A stretch of 64,000 nt of DNA from Candidatus Poseidoniales archaeon (GCA_028283505.1 JAPOFX010000002.1:1-64000), one strand, 5' to 3'. Numbered from the stretch's first letter, positions 55,001 through 62,087 are shown. Numbers and translations are program-made. The notes: generated by a model not told the origin, from the sequence alone.

Positions 55001-55572
55001 GCCCCCAATGAAATGGAAGAAGCCAGGAAAGCGAATAGAACCGAGGCCGCCGCGGATCTCGATGCATCGATCAGTTCCGCCTCTGATCCAGACCATGAGC
55101 CTGACCCGAAGCCTGTAGATGCGGCTAAGGAAACTGCCAAGTAGAACCCTATTACGGAAGTCAGTATTAGGTTAGATTCTTCTCTTCTGTTTGAATTCAC
55201 CAGAATCATTGTCGCGATGCCAACTGTGGCGAAGGTAAAGGAAACTAACGTCTCGGTATCTATGATGTTTGGGAAAAGTTCCGGGATTGCGGAAACAAAT
55301 GCAATGAGCAGGGAAGAAAATGAAATCTTGAACCGTGCAGGCATCCCGAGATCAGATACAGCAAGGACCCTACCTACACAGGCCGCAAGTGCTGCCGTTA
55401 GTGGGAGGGTCAGGATTCGCAGGTACCCGTCATTCTCCATGTTTCCGTTTGCCAAAGCCTCGGCCCCCAGGAAAAGTGCCACTAAAGCAGCCAAAATGGC
55501 TGAAACTGGCACGAGTTCCCTCATAGGATTCCCGTCTGACTTCGCATCATCTCTATCGTTCATCGTTTTCAC
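46039..55572 (-). CDS. aglB: Giant AglB/STT3 oligosaccharyltransferase with large ectodomain fusion
   Basis: AglB transfers a lipid-linked glycan to Asn in N-x-S/T sequons on the outer face of the membrane. Numbered from the GTG at 55572, this 3177-aa protein has a catalytic core with Asp419 in GGSDPWYMKR, a second acidic motif ALADHDSF (DHD 535-537), TIGE at 743-746 and WWDYG at 969-973. These are the expected STT3 signatures. About 370 residues with roughly ten membrane spans precede the first acidic motif, where normal AglB has one short span. Beyond about residue 1430 come a carboxypeptidase-regulatory-like domain (from ATLRGNVELDG), a glycine-rich G-x-G-x-F-x-G repeat (about 1640-1790), many CnaB-like repeats, CARDB-like domains and a C-terminal span (YLLGGLIIFAIVMLT). 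No frame break is visible. An ATG three codons later is an alternative start. Confidence 0.92.
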   Translation of the reverse strand: MKTMNDRDDAKSDGNPMRELVPVSAILAALVALFLGAEALANGNMENDGYLRILTLPLTAALAACVGRVLAVSDLGMPARFKISFSSLLIAFVSAIPELFPNIIDTETLVSFTFATVGIATMILVNSNRREESNLILTSVIGFYLAVSLAASTGFGSGSWSGSEAELIDASRSAAASVLFAFLASSISLGAILAICMRGSLDKPGEGSLFSSLPSFDFSKEASRLLVATLFVIFLVQMLPLLWLLSISGDTILVDGQVVSNALVKYSEHEYLGSIWAMATTVVIFMWAFFRSERWQVLAALTAINWILYSAARLVEIGNPLGIEVLPEGSGSSTSAAAWFFLIFWSNVAAYILSIRGYFGDTAPLREPSALRSWWNRNYYGIMISMALFVSLAIRTGWNVLPAMNASGTQLWDMTGGSDPWYMKRVIDYVVAERSHFIFDSDRSYPMGVINPRPPLFSWSIALGGIGLNWLTDSSGDQMVWWSVSAMPAIYGALILLPLAGIARRVHSNLAGVITAWLIALMPGHIGHSTFALADHDSFALLFISMAFYFWVRAVEGIKDERIFSETSRNPLYLFAGIREMWHRNSLVMSCATLSGISFATAALGWKGFVYGPGILFLAFSVQAILNLFRGRDSLPITSAALQMLFTAFLVPLPFYIWPGLDLLFDPSGFQPMFYIIGFTMALGWVTCSFRDKPWLLVVGSGTALFGAILMTLYILQELEWYNGWDVLFTGGFYFSKNKIFGTIGEAQAPSRGVLFASYGPIVAIIAISCAVVLLWRGARRGRQSHLFLGSWTIVAAYMAWSAGRFIFNATPAMAVLGGIGIAMLWGAANPSDFLKEYRRAGIGNPSARRRSTFTASRRHPGIPALMIVFLLVASQHATYGIDSAIPRGEEAATDVDKTIYEIAPDFLRWSIGDFSLLDDEEYDPESGLRYMGTFGPGFNGADWNDAYRWLSEQDSDQGFSQRPAFVSWWDYGFQALAQGQHPTVADNFQSGIPHSGGMLLSQGQEDTLALFIATLTQGDIRSNSGEMTQDFEEVIRSSFSDLQFNEFKTIMTLGSGDSDLVLARSMAVVANDGAVDLLRGHLLDENGIPSIEESWMVYFDNEPYGEPSNESEAKATFDEMRGRVSEYQEKTTHYMIGNYRYTTDLIDDFEDISTGLHRQNSKLGMARAFLTKALDMDEMVELYHKITSEVYYDVQDYEAGLGVTTERNNDIRYFAVDNRLYPLGGSFYADYNYHRGQTTGIFHAPTGLSGLDLDDYISTLYQTQRGVDGPIILRTAEEYEQEYLNDIVRQQSGAASDASEMIQMVDIDYNHQDAFFDTMVARTYVGYGSSSLGLPGDAAQPAPHFYMYGTPGSYLEPGIPLPGAMMNHMVLANWYDLPCELDEEGEKIDDDCVDPSIGSANTQVKILKYYSGATLRGNVELDGIGPVPNARLLIERDAFSGEEVPDENGHVIDRDTRTYWIPIGTTDADEDGKFEFRAPAGKIRVTAFFGEPNLESARSTMMSGTYSMTEILTESNTVSRAINPVSGILGNVSGSTWLTEQVVNISAVDGHSNGKEVIEVSLTVEPAQATGQLVWSSTDDFDGDAVEGSHVELIPEWDQISMPAYTVATSDGTVSGEDLSFNGIGEVLFTGEGTVRTTSISTVTDFTGNYTQEIKHNHTLVGEGMFDGRGTLSGSIISGSSDEVLISDCGDNDSMPENESYCYLESGDILIDGIVNASGRFTSNGSTEFTQMLSHSSLVGSGLFEVNTSEGLQSYGTINGTGIFSGTGDFSGPMVQAGTFHLRDMIPGDYAITAILPDGSRVDVGEVFTVSATQSAQAQKIDIPGNVISGLLISESGSVIDGYAALLSEGADFSDAIEDCSISMFAPCRMYPDDSGSYGHGPIHQNNYSVVIDLDEDGFNEVSEEFQFDSEIYANVIVPSPVPQTYDIEFEMFDQGSSVPDLVITLSSSDDSSDPVDARFSNDTGVYHAELSPGSWIIDHALSDSKQVWDEFIMSSDVSKQFDFVTSVEISGIVYYEENTSAIFNPDDGKIIGADTTIKFDWEGFSTSSMTNESGQFTVTLPEGAVVDATLEGSVAGLVNGTKFTVSSDMEELVMVATPGTNVFGLVSIMRANNFYTDDLQGWEQLIVSAQNDDYDVTWRKSVDSEGKFQMILPDGEWTFDILDSEIEVSPVTKFIDSSNFSVELILSPPNGTLSLEMFMDNSGDLNFSNGTPVSYDFQIIPTSQAGEGMNITFDGNQWTSEGIAEVSLEPGSYIVSVPISDASEGDLFGTMLSTEVLPFDIPLQGGSVERIAAFLPEWRTSISLTNQLGGILANQEFKLTNSETGWTQIQNTDSDGKWIDYLPLGDWIISIDSVINSEGVTESLRATLSPSYEQSSTNLSFSTLESAFVVIHLTEESGDLLEGMSITAHSEDGLGTVEFEPTDSDGSTIASIFPGDWTLSLDSEDSGVKQVLSDTLVQLVSGDNGELNLTSERLAKVGGNVFWDLNDDSEYNIGEGLFNASISVMDGSCMDSSMPDFDSSEYEIQHSDISGSWSVYLGANMDYCVGVSAEGFDDMNMSIELLDEPIDSDSSMAAQLVDVGGQISYIDETQFSLISDSLVLELLPTDEYVRDSVHPTKTIVNGSWHGNWSASVEPGNWIVRVFSEEHGLISMSLIDAEVIDGGFTDSNLVTGGWAMIDTQWFDYEGVSRTLSDVDDPKLTMNLGMGISWVPELDDEGSTRLLLPGGVVDVSSEFRSLQRGLDMTYSGGQAVGVEAGQETPIITVSHSRIPFREISLTVLQGTGGDSTHSAGEDDVLALLDNDTMSFSPVEFVISADYLGHEPLDTFSAQATVPGTDGSDWLVEFHNGSGEWNSSMTFDMGLDGEMSLEDLNVRVTPPNQTVAHSLTGGHNVKISFYTSDGYFEETSVRVRIPQIHGFSVTSLEPVYGVSPGEEIQIPMEIRNDGNGDDRFEFVFDDSELPDGWERTGSTSHTVPPFTATTHSVTVSAPEEATGEYTIYVSVMDKEGNTYPDVEILVRVSNPIVSIVTQQLLAGGENAVSERVNSWVVTVKNEGLVDAIGVQLNATLCSDLACNNEVLSDIEIGDVPANSVVNFDISMDLGGIDPGNYYLNLEINESSVEGTVMPFQPNQGGSVNLVVSSPAVESDSSWIGYLLGGLIIFAIVMLTRPRSRRPNAPF

Positions 55573-55580
55573 CGTCTGCT

Positions 55581-55594
55581 TAGCCTGAAGGCTA
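55581..55594 (-). promoter_or_regulatory. Hairpin in the aglB leader
   Basis: The coding-strand reading is TAGCCTTCAGGCTA, a perfect 5-bp stem with a TTCA loop, 8 nt upstream of the GTG at 55572. If transcription starts about 25 nt below the TATA-like box at 55619-55628, the hairpin would lie at the extreme 5' end of the mRNA. It may affect stability or translation, or be chance. Confidence 0.35.
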
Positions 55595-55617
55595 GCGTCG
55601 TCGCGATTTTACATTCT

Positions 55618-55628
55618 GTTATAATCGT
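55618..55628 (-). promoter_or_regulatory. Candidate TATA box for aglB
   Basis: The minus-strand reading is CGATTATAACA. It lies in the 91-nt gap below purD, about 50 nt upstream of the aglB start, and predicts a leader of about 25 nt. Confidence 0.4.
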
Positions 55629-55663
55629 TCTCAGAGAGTAGATCTCGTCATACTACCAAAAAG

Positions 55664-56932
55664 TTACTCTTTGGGAGGCAGTGCCCTGTACCCGATATCG
55701 TTTCTGAAGTGTGAACCTTCCAGTGAAATCGAGTCGATAATTTGGTATGCAACATCGATGGCTTGAGATAAACTTGGTGCTATCCCAGTCGCAGATAAAA
55801 CCCTGCCGCCGGAGGATACCATCTTTCCACCTTGGATGATTGCCCCTGCGACGTGAACATAGCCTCTGGACAACCCCTCATCAATCGTTACGTCGGCCCC
55901 TGTGATTTCCTTCCCAGTCTTGGAAAAATCTGGGTATCCCTCGGACGCGAGAACCACTGTTGCGGATGAAAGGGTGGAGAAGGCCGGATCTAGGCTGGAG
56001 ATATTTCCTTCTGCGGTCGCTAAGAGTATTTCCCCGAGGTCACTTTCAATCAGTGGAATGGTCACTTGTGTCTCAGGGTCTCCGAACCTAACATTGAATT
56101 CTACCACACTAGGTCTGCCGTCAGAGTCTATCATTAATCCGACATAGAGAACCCCCCTGTACGGAACTGATTGATTTCTAAGGTGGTGGTGCATCGGCTC
56201 GACTATCTCCTTCAAAACCCTGCTGTGAACAGACGGGGTTACAACTGGTGCTGGGGCATAAGCCCCCATTCCTCCGGTGTTGGGGCCCCTATCCCCGTTC
56301 CATGCCCTCTTGTGGTCTTGACTCGGAGGCAAACAAACATAACCCGATTCATCCATGATCACAAGCAATGATGCCTCCTCTCCATCGAGAAACTCCTCGA
56401 CAATCACAAATCCATCCTTTTCGATTGAATCATAAATAAATCTCTCAGCTTCGTCTATTTCTGATGTCACCACAACCCCCTTGCCTGCAGCCAAGACATC
56501 TCTCTTCACGACCCATGGAGGAGGGTTTTGAACAAGAAATTCCTCAATGTCAGAATCGTGATCAAGTCTTGTTACTGCTGCTGTGGGGATACGAAGTTGT
56601 TTCATCAGATTTTTTGCATGCATTTTTGACCCTTCCAACATCGCACCTTCAGAATGAGGCCCGAAACATGGTATTGATATGTCTCTGAGCCTGTCAGCTA
56701 TCCCTTCAACTAAAGGCCCCTCTGGACCGATAACCACCAGGTCGGCACCGATTTCACTCGCCAAACCGACTAGCCCATCGATATCGGAGGATTTCACCGG
56801 ATGGTTAGTCCCAACCATCGCGGTACCGGCGTTTCCAGGAGCAATATGGATCGACGCTACGGAATTACTACGATCTAGTCCGATGGAAATAGCATGCTCC
56901 CTTCCGCCCGAGCCAACTATCAACACTGTCAT
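55664..56932 (-). CDS. purD: Phosphoribosylamine-glycine ligase
   Basis: PurD joins glycine to 5-phosphoribosylamine with ATP in the second step of purine synthesis. The 422-aa protein has the N-terminal VLIVGSGGREHAI, then VIGPEGPLVEGIAD, the ATP-grasp signature VVKRDVLAAGKGVVV, the HKRAWNGDRGPNTGGMGAYAP block and EFNVRFGDPETQV. All are standard GARS motifs and length is normal. The ATG at 56932 begins directly at the first conserved strand; an ATG at 56941 would add three residues. No other pur genes are in the window. CarS lies upstream on the same strand. Confidence 0.95.
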   Translation of the reverse strand: MTVLIVGSGGREHAISIGLDRSNSVASIHIAPGNAGTAMVGTNHPVKSSDIDGLVGLASEIGADLVVIGPEGPLVEGIADRLRDISIPCFGPHSEGAMLEGSKMHAKNLMKQLRIPTAAVTRLDHDSDIEEFLVQNPPPWVVKRDVLAAGKGVVVTSEIDEAERFIYDSIEKDGFVIVEEFLDGEEASLLVIMDESGYVCLPPSQDHKRAWNGDRGPNTGGMGAYAPAPVVTPSVHSRVLKEIVEPMHHHLRNQSVPYRGVLYVGLMIDSDGRPSVVEFNVRFGDPETQVTIPLIESDLGEILLATAEGNISSLDPAFSTLSSATVVLASEGYPDFSKTGKEITGADVTIDEGLSRGYVHVAGAIIQGGKMVSSGGRVLSATGIAPSLSQAIDVAYQIIDSISLEGSHFRNDIGYRALPPKE

Positions 56933-56983
56933 TCCCTCCATGAGACTCCGTAAGGCAATCCAGAAATAACTCTACTGATTCTA

Positions 56984-57730
56984 TCAGTAAGGAACGGACT
57001 TGAGGCCGAGTTTGAATCCAAATATGTTTGCCGCTCTGTGAATCACAGGAGTGAGCACCAGTAGGGCGAGGATCTCATCGACTAGGTCAGGACTAGTAAT
57101 TATTTGGCCGTCGAATAATATGAAAGAAGCCAGGAAGATGGTGACCGCGAAGGTCATTGTATCAAGAATAGGTGCCTGCGAGCTCTCCGAACCCTCTCTC
57201 TTTTGCCCCTTCCTTCTTTTGAAAAAAGATCCTATCAAATCCCCGCTCATGCAGGCAATGCCTAAGGTGAATCCCATAGTAAATGCCGCACCCCATTCAT
57301 TTCCAATCCAGAACCAATCGTCCTGCGATGCCCATAGTGTAGGGTCGATGAATGGCCTAGATCCTGATTCCGACCTCCCTCCGAAGAAGTTATGTGAGAG
57401 TATTGCAAGAATGCCACTAAAGAATGCGCCTCCAAAGAATCCATTCCATGTCTTTCCATCTCCCAGTATCCTGAATCCATCGCCGAGTGTCCTGCCCCTG
57501 TCTATCACCACGCTATCAAATCCGAGTCTATCTGGAATCCATTTCCCGAAAAGCATTGCACCGGTATTGGCCAGGTAAAACGGTCCGTACATGATCAAGA
57601 CTGTTGCGATGTTCAGTGCGAACCCCCATGATGAGTCATTGAATGACTGAGAAAGCGTCTGCACGGTTTCCACGACCCGTCGAGTAGTTGCCGGTGTATG
57701 AGTGATTTGGTAACCGCAGTGTACGCACAA
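56984..57730 (-). CDS. carS: CDP-archaeol synthase
   Basis: CarS transfers CMP from CTP to unsaturated archaetidic acid, making CDP-archaeol, the branch point for archaeal polar lipids. The 248-aa membrane protein carries the family features: YLANTGAMLFGKWIPDRLGF, DRGRTLGDGFRILGDGKTW (about 77-95), GDLIGSFFKRRKG and a late PILDTMTF. Several spans are visible. The open frame begins with TTG and reads MCVHCGYQ, which is unusual for the family. A GTG near residue 19 or 20 (VVETVQ) is a plausible alternative start, so the first 18 residues are uncertain. It diverges from the exported protein gene at 57784 with a short shared promoter region. Confidence 0.88.
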   Translation of the reverse strand: MCVHCGYQITHTPATTRRVVETVQTLSQSFNDSSWGFALNIATVLIMYGPFYLANTGAMLFGKWIPDRLGFDSVVIDRGRTLGDGFRILGDGKTWNGFFGGAFFSGILAILSHNFFGGRSESGSRPFIDPTLWASQDDWFWIGNEWGAAFTMGFTLGIACMSGDLIGSFFKRRKGQKREGSESSQAPILDTMTFAVTIFLASFILFDGQIITSPDLVDEILALLVLTPVIHRAANIFGFKLGLKSVPY

Positions 57731-57783
57731 ATTCCGACTTCGGCAGGGAAATCATTGATTTGCCGGTTGTGACCCCTCGGTCC

Positions 57784-59523
57784 ATGAGCAAGAGAATTGC
57801 CATGCTTCAGGCACTGATTATCATAGCATCCACAATGTTGGCGAGCGGAGTTGCATCTGGACAAGAATCTGAGACTGTTATAGATACAAGTATTTCTTGG
57901 GAGTCTGATGAAGTATACCTATGTAGCGATAACATCAGAGTCGCAGATGGAGGGGTACTCACAATCAGAGACACAATAGTCGACTTTAGCTGCAATATCA
58001 CGGTTGATGAGGGAGGAATCCTAAATCTGGATAATTCCATACTCGAATGCGGGGTCTGGAATGAGCCTGGGAACCCAGACGGAGTGGCTTGTGGCAATGG
58101 ATTGATGGGATATGGTTACTGGGATGAAGAAAGCAGGGCCTCATTCAGAGTCCCAAATGATGGCATAGTGGGAGATTTCACAATGACCATGTATTCCGTT
58201 GGAGGGGTCAGCTACTATGGAGGCCAAGCGTTTGTGGGCGACTCGGAACCAATCTCACTAAACGGAAGCAGTCACACATTCGAGTTCAGCGACGTGGACG
58301 ATGAGGAAATTTGGATTGGCTTGATAGGCTACGGGCAATCCCCGGTTTCATTATCAGAGGTTGTTATTGAGGTGGGCAATTCAGAGATAGTAATCGAGGG
58401 AGTTCACCTTGATAGAATGAATATGATGGCGACAGGCCCTAGACAGTCTGAGATCGTGGTTAACGGGCACATGAGTATGAGTAACTCTTACCTATCCGGG
58501 GCCAAACTAACCATTGGCGAATATGGGTCCCTTGCTTCCAATCATAGTAGTTTTGATAGGGTCGGGCCAATAATATCCTTAGGGGACGGTTCTGTCGTCA
58601 GAATAACTAACTCAACATTCAGCAACAGCCTCGATGACCATGATGTCAGGGGCACAGGATTCAGTGAGATAATCTGGGATAATTCCAGTGGGAGCGGAGG
58701 ATTCACAGACAGATGGGAGCGGAGGATTGTGGATCAGAAGGTAATTTTCGATTCCAAGGGAGTGGTTTTCAGGGTAAATAGCATGGGCGTCTCCGAATCC
58801 ACCTCGTTCGAGTCCTTCAGCGATGACCTCGGAGAGGCTATCATCAACGGTGGAGGGGAGAGGGTTGTAGAGATTGGCTGGTCAAATGGCACCGTCTGGA
58901 GAGAGACGGCCACAATCGAGATAATCTCATACAGGACAGGCTGGAACCCCGATGGCTCTGGAATAGATGATTACGGGGGATACTCGATACCTCTTAGTTG
59001 GCAAGATACGCAGTATGTCATAGGCAATGCCCCCTACATTGAATGGTTGGCTCTGGAGTTCATCAAGGAAGAGGATGGCCTGGATCTAGTTGGCTATGCG
59101 GGCGGGTCTGTTCCGATTCGTGCATCGTTCTCAAACACTGGAAGTGCGCCTGCCAGTTTCTACATCTCTTGTGAGGTGGTGGAGACCGGCTTGGCCGCCG
59201 ACATAGGTGGATTCCAGGGAATTGTACTTGGTGCTGGCGAGTCCGGTGAGATACTCTTTGATTGGAGAGGAGGGGAGACTGGGGATTTCACGCTCAGTTG
59301 TCGGGTCCTTACTCCCACACAACTAGTCTCTGATGATTCATTCGGTGGTGGCTCAATTACATCTGATACCATATCGTGGACAGAAAGTGTGGACGAGGAG
59401 GGGCTTCCGATGATTTCCATACTGGTTGCATTATTTGTGTCTGTTTTGTTGGTGGGAATTTGGTTAGTCAGAAATAGCACGCAAGTCGAAGAGGAAGAGG
59501 AAGGTTACGTAAGGGAAGTGTAG
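57784..59523 (+). CDS. Exported single-pass membrane protein, beta-helix-like
   Basis: From the ATG at 57784 the protein has 579 aa; a TTG at 57760 would add eight residues. It has a signal peptide (MLQALIIIASTMLASGVASG). The N-terminal third has repeated short strands with Gly turns (VADGGVLTIRDTIVDFS, VDEGGILNLDNSILE) resembling a beta-helix. A CARDB-like module (IRASFSNTGSAPASFYISCE) lies near 430-520. The span ISILVALFVSVLLVGIWLV is followed by a short acidic tail (QVEEEEEGYVREV). The architecture parallels the larger beta-helix surface protein near 40466. The specific function is unknown. Confidence 0.8.
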   Translation: MSKRIAMLQALIIIASTMLASGVASGQESETVIDTSISWESDEVYLCSDNIRVADGGVLTIRDTIVDFSCNITVDEGGILNLDNSILECGVWNEPGNPDGVACGNGLMGYGYWDEESRASFRVPNDGIVGDFTMTMYSVGGVSYYGGQAFVGDSEPISLNGSSHTFEFSDVDDEEIWIGLIGYGQSPVSLSEVVIEVGNSEIVIEGVHLDRMNMMATGPRQSEIVVNGHMSMSNSYLSGAKLTIGEYGSLASNHSSFDRVGPIISLGDGSVVRITNSTFSNSLDDHDVRGTGFSEIIWDNSSGSGGFTDRWERRIVDQKVIFDSKGVVFRVNSMGVSESTSFESFSDDLGEAIINGGGERVVEIGWSNGTVWRETATIEIISYRTGWNPDGSGIDDYGGYSIPLSWQDTQYVIGNAPYIEWLALEFIKEEDGLDLVGYAGGSVPIRASFSNTGSAPASFYISCEVVETGLAADIGGFQGIVLGAGESGEILFDWRGGETGDFTLSCRVLTPTQLVSDDSFGGGSITSDTISWTESVDEEGLPMISILVALFVSVLLVGIWLVRNSTQVEEEEEGYVREV

Positions 59524-59547
59524 AAAAAGTCAATGCTATTTTTCTAT

Positions 59548-59592
59548 CGCTAATAAATCCACAATTAATCATTATTAGTTGTAGTTATAAGA
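59548..59592 (+). promoter_or_regulatory. Promoter region of the CobW gene with an inverted repeat
   Basis: The AT-rich 99-nt gap before the CobW gene contains an inverted repeat CTAATAA (59550-59556) and TTATTAG (59572-59578). A TATA-like GTTATAAG follows at 59584-59591, about 36 nt before the ATG at 59623. The repeat lies just upstream of the TATA box, where an archaeal activator or metal-sensing repressor could bind. The regulator is not identified. Confidence 0.4.
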
Positions 59593-59622
59593 CCCCCCTT
59601 AGTCAATATAATCAGTGATAAG

Positions 59623-60810
59623 ATGATTGCACGAAGCGACGATGATAATAGGTTGCCTGTTACTGTTCTAACTGGATTTCTTGGTTCTGGAAAGACAACT
59701 CTTCTGAATCATATCCTCTCCAGTACAGAGCACAATAAGAAGTTCGCAATCATTGAAAATGAGTTCGGAGACATCGGGATTGACGAGAATATAATCGTCG
59801 AGAGCTCAGAAGAGAGCATAATTGAGGTAATGAACGGATGTATATGCTGTACAGTAAGAGGGGACTTAACTGAACTACTAGACGGAATGTATGACAGAAT
59901 CAAGGACTTCGATGGGGTACTCATAGAGACAACGGGTCTGGCGGACCCAGCTCCAGTCGCTCAGACATTCTTCGTAGACGAGAGAGTTGTTGACAGGTAC
60001 AAACTTGATGGAATCGTCACGGTGGTTGATGCTAAACACATAACCCAGCATGTTGAGGAGGAGAAGCCTGAAGACGTAGAAAATGAAGCTGTTGAGCAAC
60101 TCGCCTTTGCAGACAGGATTCTCCTCAACAAGATAGACCTAGTCTCCGAGGAGAGGCTTGAAGAAGTTGAGAGTACTATAAAATCGATAAATGGTTTCGC
60201 TCCCATTTACCACACGGAAAACAGTATCATAGATCCTGCTGAGCTGATAGGAATCGGCTCTTTCGACTTGGAAAGGACGTTGGAGATGGATCCCGAGTTC
60301 CTAGATACAGACTCTGAGCACGAACACGATCAGCGTGTCACATCGACTAGCGCGAAGTTTGAAGGAGAGCTCAACATAAACAAACTGGAGGCATGGATTG
60401 GGGACTTGATGAGAGAGAAGGCTGAAGACCTGTTCCGCTATAAGGGGATACTCGCTGTTAAAGGCATGGATCAGAAATTCGTATTCCAAGGCGTCCATAT
60501 GCTATTTGGAGGTGACTTTAGTGATGATTTCCTATGGAAAGAAGGCGAGAAAAGAGAGTGTAGGTTCGTCTTCATAGGACGGAATCTAGACCATGATGCG
60601 TTACAAGCAGGACTTATGGATTGTAAAGCCGAGAAATTGCGCTTCAGAGTCGGTGATAGAGTCTATGCCAATATTGGCGAGTTCACAGAAGGAAAGATTC
60701 TGAAATGCTGGGACCAGGGAAATCCCTACCGCGTAGAAATACAAAACGAAGAGAAAACTAATGTTTGGGTTCCAGTAGATAATGATAATTATGTCATTGA
60801 AATGATCTGA
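59623..60810 (+). CDS. CobW/COG0523-family metallochaperone GTPase
   Basis: The 395-aa G3E GTPase has P-loop GFLGSGKTT (18-26), NEFGDIG (46-52), the metal-binding Cys motif CICC (73-76), ETTG (102-105) and NKID (169-172). A His/acid-rich loop (SEHEHDQ, about 231-237) and a C-terminal CobW domain follow ([18 protein letters not shown]). The family delivers zinc, cobalt or iron to client enzymes, including B12 and nitrile hydratase systems. The metal cannot be set from sequence. It heads a two-gene unit with a [2Fe-2S] protein whose TTG start lies 30 nt after its stop. The promoter has an inverted repeat that could be a metal-responsive site. Confidence 0.92.
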   Translation: MIARSDDDNRLPVTVLTGFLGSGKTTLLNHILSSTEHNKKFAIIENEFGDIGIDENIIVESSEESIIEVMNGCICCTVRGDLTELLDGMYDRIKDFDGVLIETTGLADPAPVAQTFFVDERVVDRYKLDGIVTVVDAKHITQHVEEEKPEDVENEAVEQLAFADRILLNKIDLVSEERLEEVESTIKSINGFAPIYHTENSIIDPAELIGIGSFDLERTLEMDPEFLDTDSEHEHDQRVTSTSAKFEGELNINKLEAWIGDLMREKAEDLFRYKGILAVKGMDQKFVFQGVHMLFGGDFSDDFLWKEGEKRECRFVFIGRNLDHDALQAGLMDCKAEKLRFRVGDRVYANIGEFTEGKILKCWDQGNPYRVEIQNEEKTNVWVPVDNDNYVIEMI

Positions 60811-60840
60811 TTCAATCTATATTTTACCGGGGGATCGGAA

Positions 60841-61203
60841 TTGTCGATTTCAGTGATTATTTGCGATGGGTGTTGTTGTGGCCGTGTAGAGAAAGGACAT
60901 AACGAAGTTCCGATTGATAAATTAGAGGCCGCTTGGGAGGCGAATCGCTTGGGAGAGGCAGTAAAGCTCACCATATCAGATTGTCTTGGACCTTGCAGTA
61001 TGCACAATGTATCAATATTGAAAAATGAGAGTGGGAATATTTGGCTCGGTGAGCTAAGTAGTTGGGACCATTACGAGGCTATCGTTGAATGGGCGATTAA
61101 ATCATCGGAGAAAATGGAAGGTTCCAAGCTACCGAAAATTCTTGAAGATAGGCGGTTCGTACGTGTGGGAGAGTCCGTAGTTCGATTGAAGGATCTCGTT
61201 TAA
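60841..61203 (+). CDS. Thioredoxin-like [2Fe-2S] ferredoxin, CobW-linked
   Basis: The 120-aa protein starts with TTG, preceded by GGGGGATCGGAA. Its Cys pattern (Cys8, Cys11, Cys12, Cys13, then Cys48 and Cys52 in SDCLGPC) matches the small thioredoxin-like [2Fe-2S] ferredoxins often found beside cobalamin genes and CobW. The CCC run in CDGCCCGR offers more ligands than the four needed, so metal exchange with the neighbouring CobW protein is a possibility. The C-terminal part (LPKILEDRRFVRVGESVVRL) is an extension beyond the core fold. The stop overlaps the convergent pirin stop by 4 nt (TTAA region). Confidence 0.82.
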   Translation: MSISVIICDGCCCGRVEKGHNEVPIDKLEAAWEANRLGEAVKLTISDCLGPCSMHNVSILKNESGNIWLGELSSWDHYEAIVEWAIKSSEKMEGSKLPKILEDRRFVRVGESVVRLKDLV

Positions 61204-62087
61204 CCGACGAAGGTACCATTTCTGTAATCGATAAAGGCCTGTTCTATCTCCTCCCTCGTGTTCATCACAAATGGCCCATAACGAGATATTGGTTCGTTCA
61301 ATTCAGGACCGGCGAGAATGAGAAATTCGGAATCCAGTTTGGATCTAATAGAAATTACATCGCCCTCTGAGAGAAGTCCCAACTCTCCGTCTTTGATATG
61401 CTGTTTTGTCCTCGCACCAAATGCAATAGGGCTGTTTCTCACTTTGGTTTCGTTTTCTAATTCTATCTCCCCTCCGAATACGTATATCATTCCATTGAGT
61501 CCAGATGAGAGTTCTTGTGACAACCGTGAACCACTGTTCATTTTTACATGGATTAGACTGATTGGGATTTTCGTGTCTATAGACGATTGCTCGCCCATGC
61601 ATTCCCCTGCAATCACTCTTGCCCACACCCCGTTCTTTTCTACCGTGGGGGATTCGGACGATGGAACCTCCTGATATCTAGGGCGCATCATTTTGTGAGA
61701 TGCGGGAAGATTAACCCAAATCTGAAATCCATGGGTTCTTCCTCCGTTTTTGAGGATCTCCTCATGCGGCTCCTCGCAGTGGATTATCCCGCGTCCTGCC
61801 GTCATCCACTGAACGTCTCCCGGATTAAGTTCCCCATAATTGCCTGCGCTATCCTCATGCCTCATCCTCCCATCCAGAAGGTAGGTAACTGTCTCAAATC
61901 CACGATGAGGGTGCCACGGTGCCCCCACAGCCTCACCGGGACCATAGTTGACCGGGCCCATCTCATCGATGAGGAGGAATGGGCTCATCACCTTCCCCAT
62001 CCTGAACGGGCGGCGTACCTTGAAGCCACCCCCCTCTGTTACGATGTGTGTAGGAACAATCTCAGCAACACTACGGGAGACATCCAT
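61200..62087 (-). CDS. Pirin-family cupin protein
   Basis: The 295-aa bicupin protein has the pirin N-terminal domain with metal ligands His59, His61 (WHPHRGFETVTY), His103 and Glu105 (IIHCEEP), matching the HxH...HxE set of human pirin. The FQIWVNLPASHKMMRPRYQ segment is another family hallmark. The C-terminal cupin lacks metal ligands, as usual. Family members include quercetin dioxygenases and redox-sensing co-regulators, so the substrate is open. It converges on the ferredoxin gene, with the two stop codons overlapping. Length is normal. Confidence 0.92.
   Translation of the reverse strand: MDVSRSVAEIVPTHIVTEGGGFKVRRPFRMGKVMSPFLLIDEMGPVNYGPGEAVGAPWHPHRGFETVTYLLDGRMRHEDSAGNYGELNPGDVQWMTAGRGIIHCEEPHEEILKNGGRTHGFQIWVNLPASHKMMRPRYQEVPSSESPTVEKNGVWARVIAGECMGEQSSIDTKIPISLIHVKMNSGSRLSQELSSGLNGMIYVFGGEIELENETKVRNSPIAFGARTKQHIKDGELGLLSEGDVISIRSKLDSEFLILAGPELNEPISRYGPFVMNTREEIEQAFIDYRNGTFVG

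Noticed and set aside
57674..57730. CVHC at the start of CarS as a zinc ribbon
   Set aside because: Only one Cys pair is present, it lies before the likely true start, and the reading begins with TTG; it may be upstream noise.
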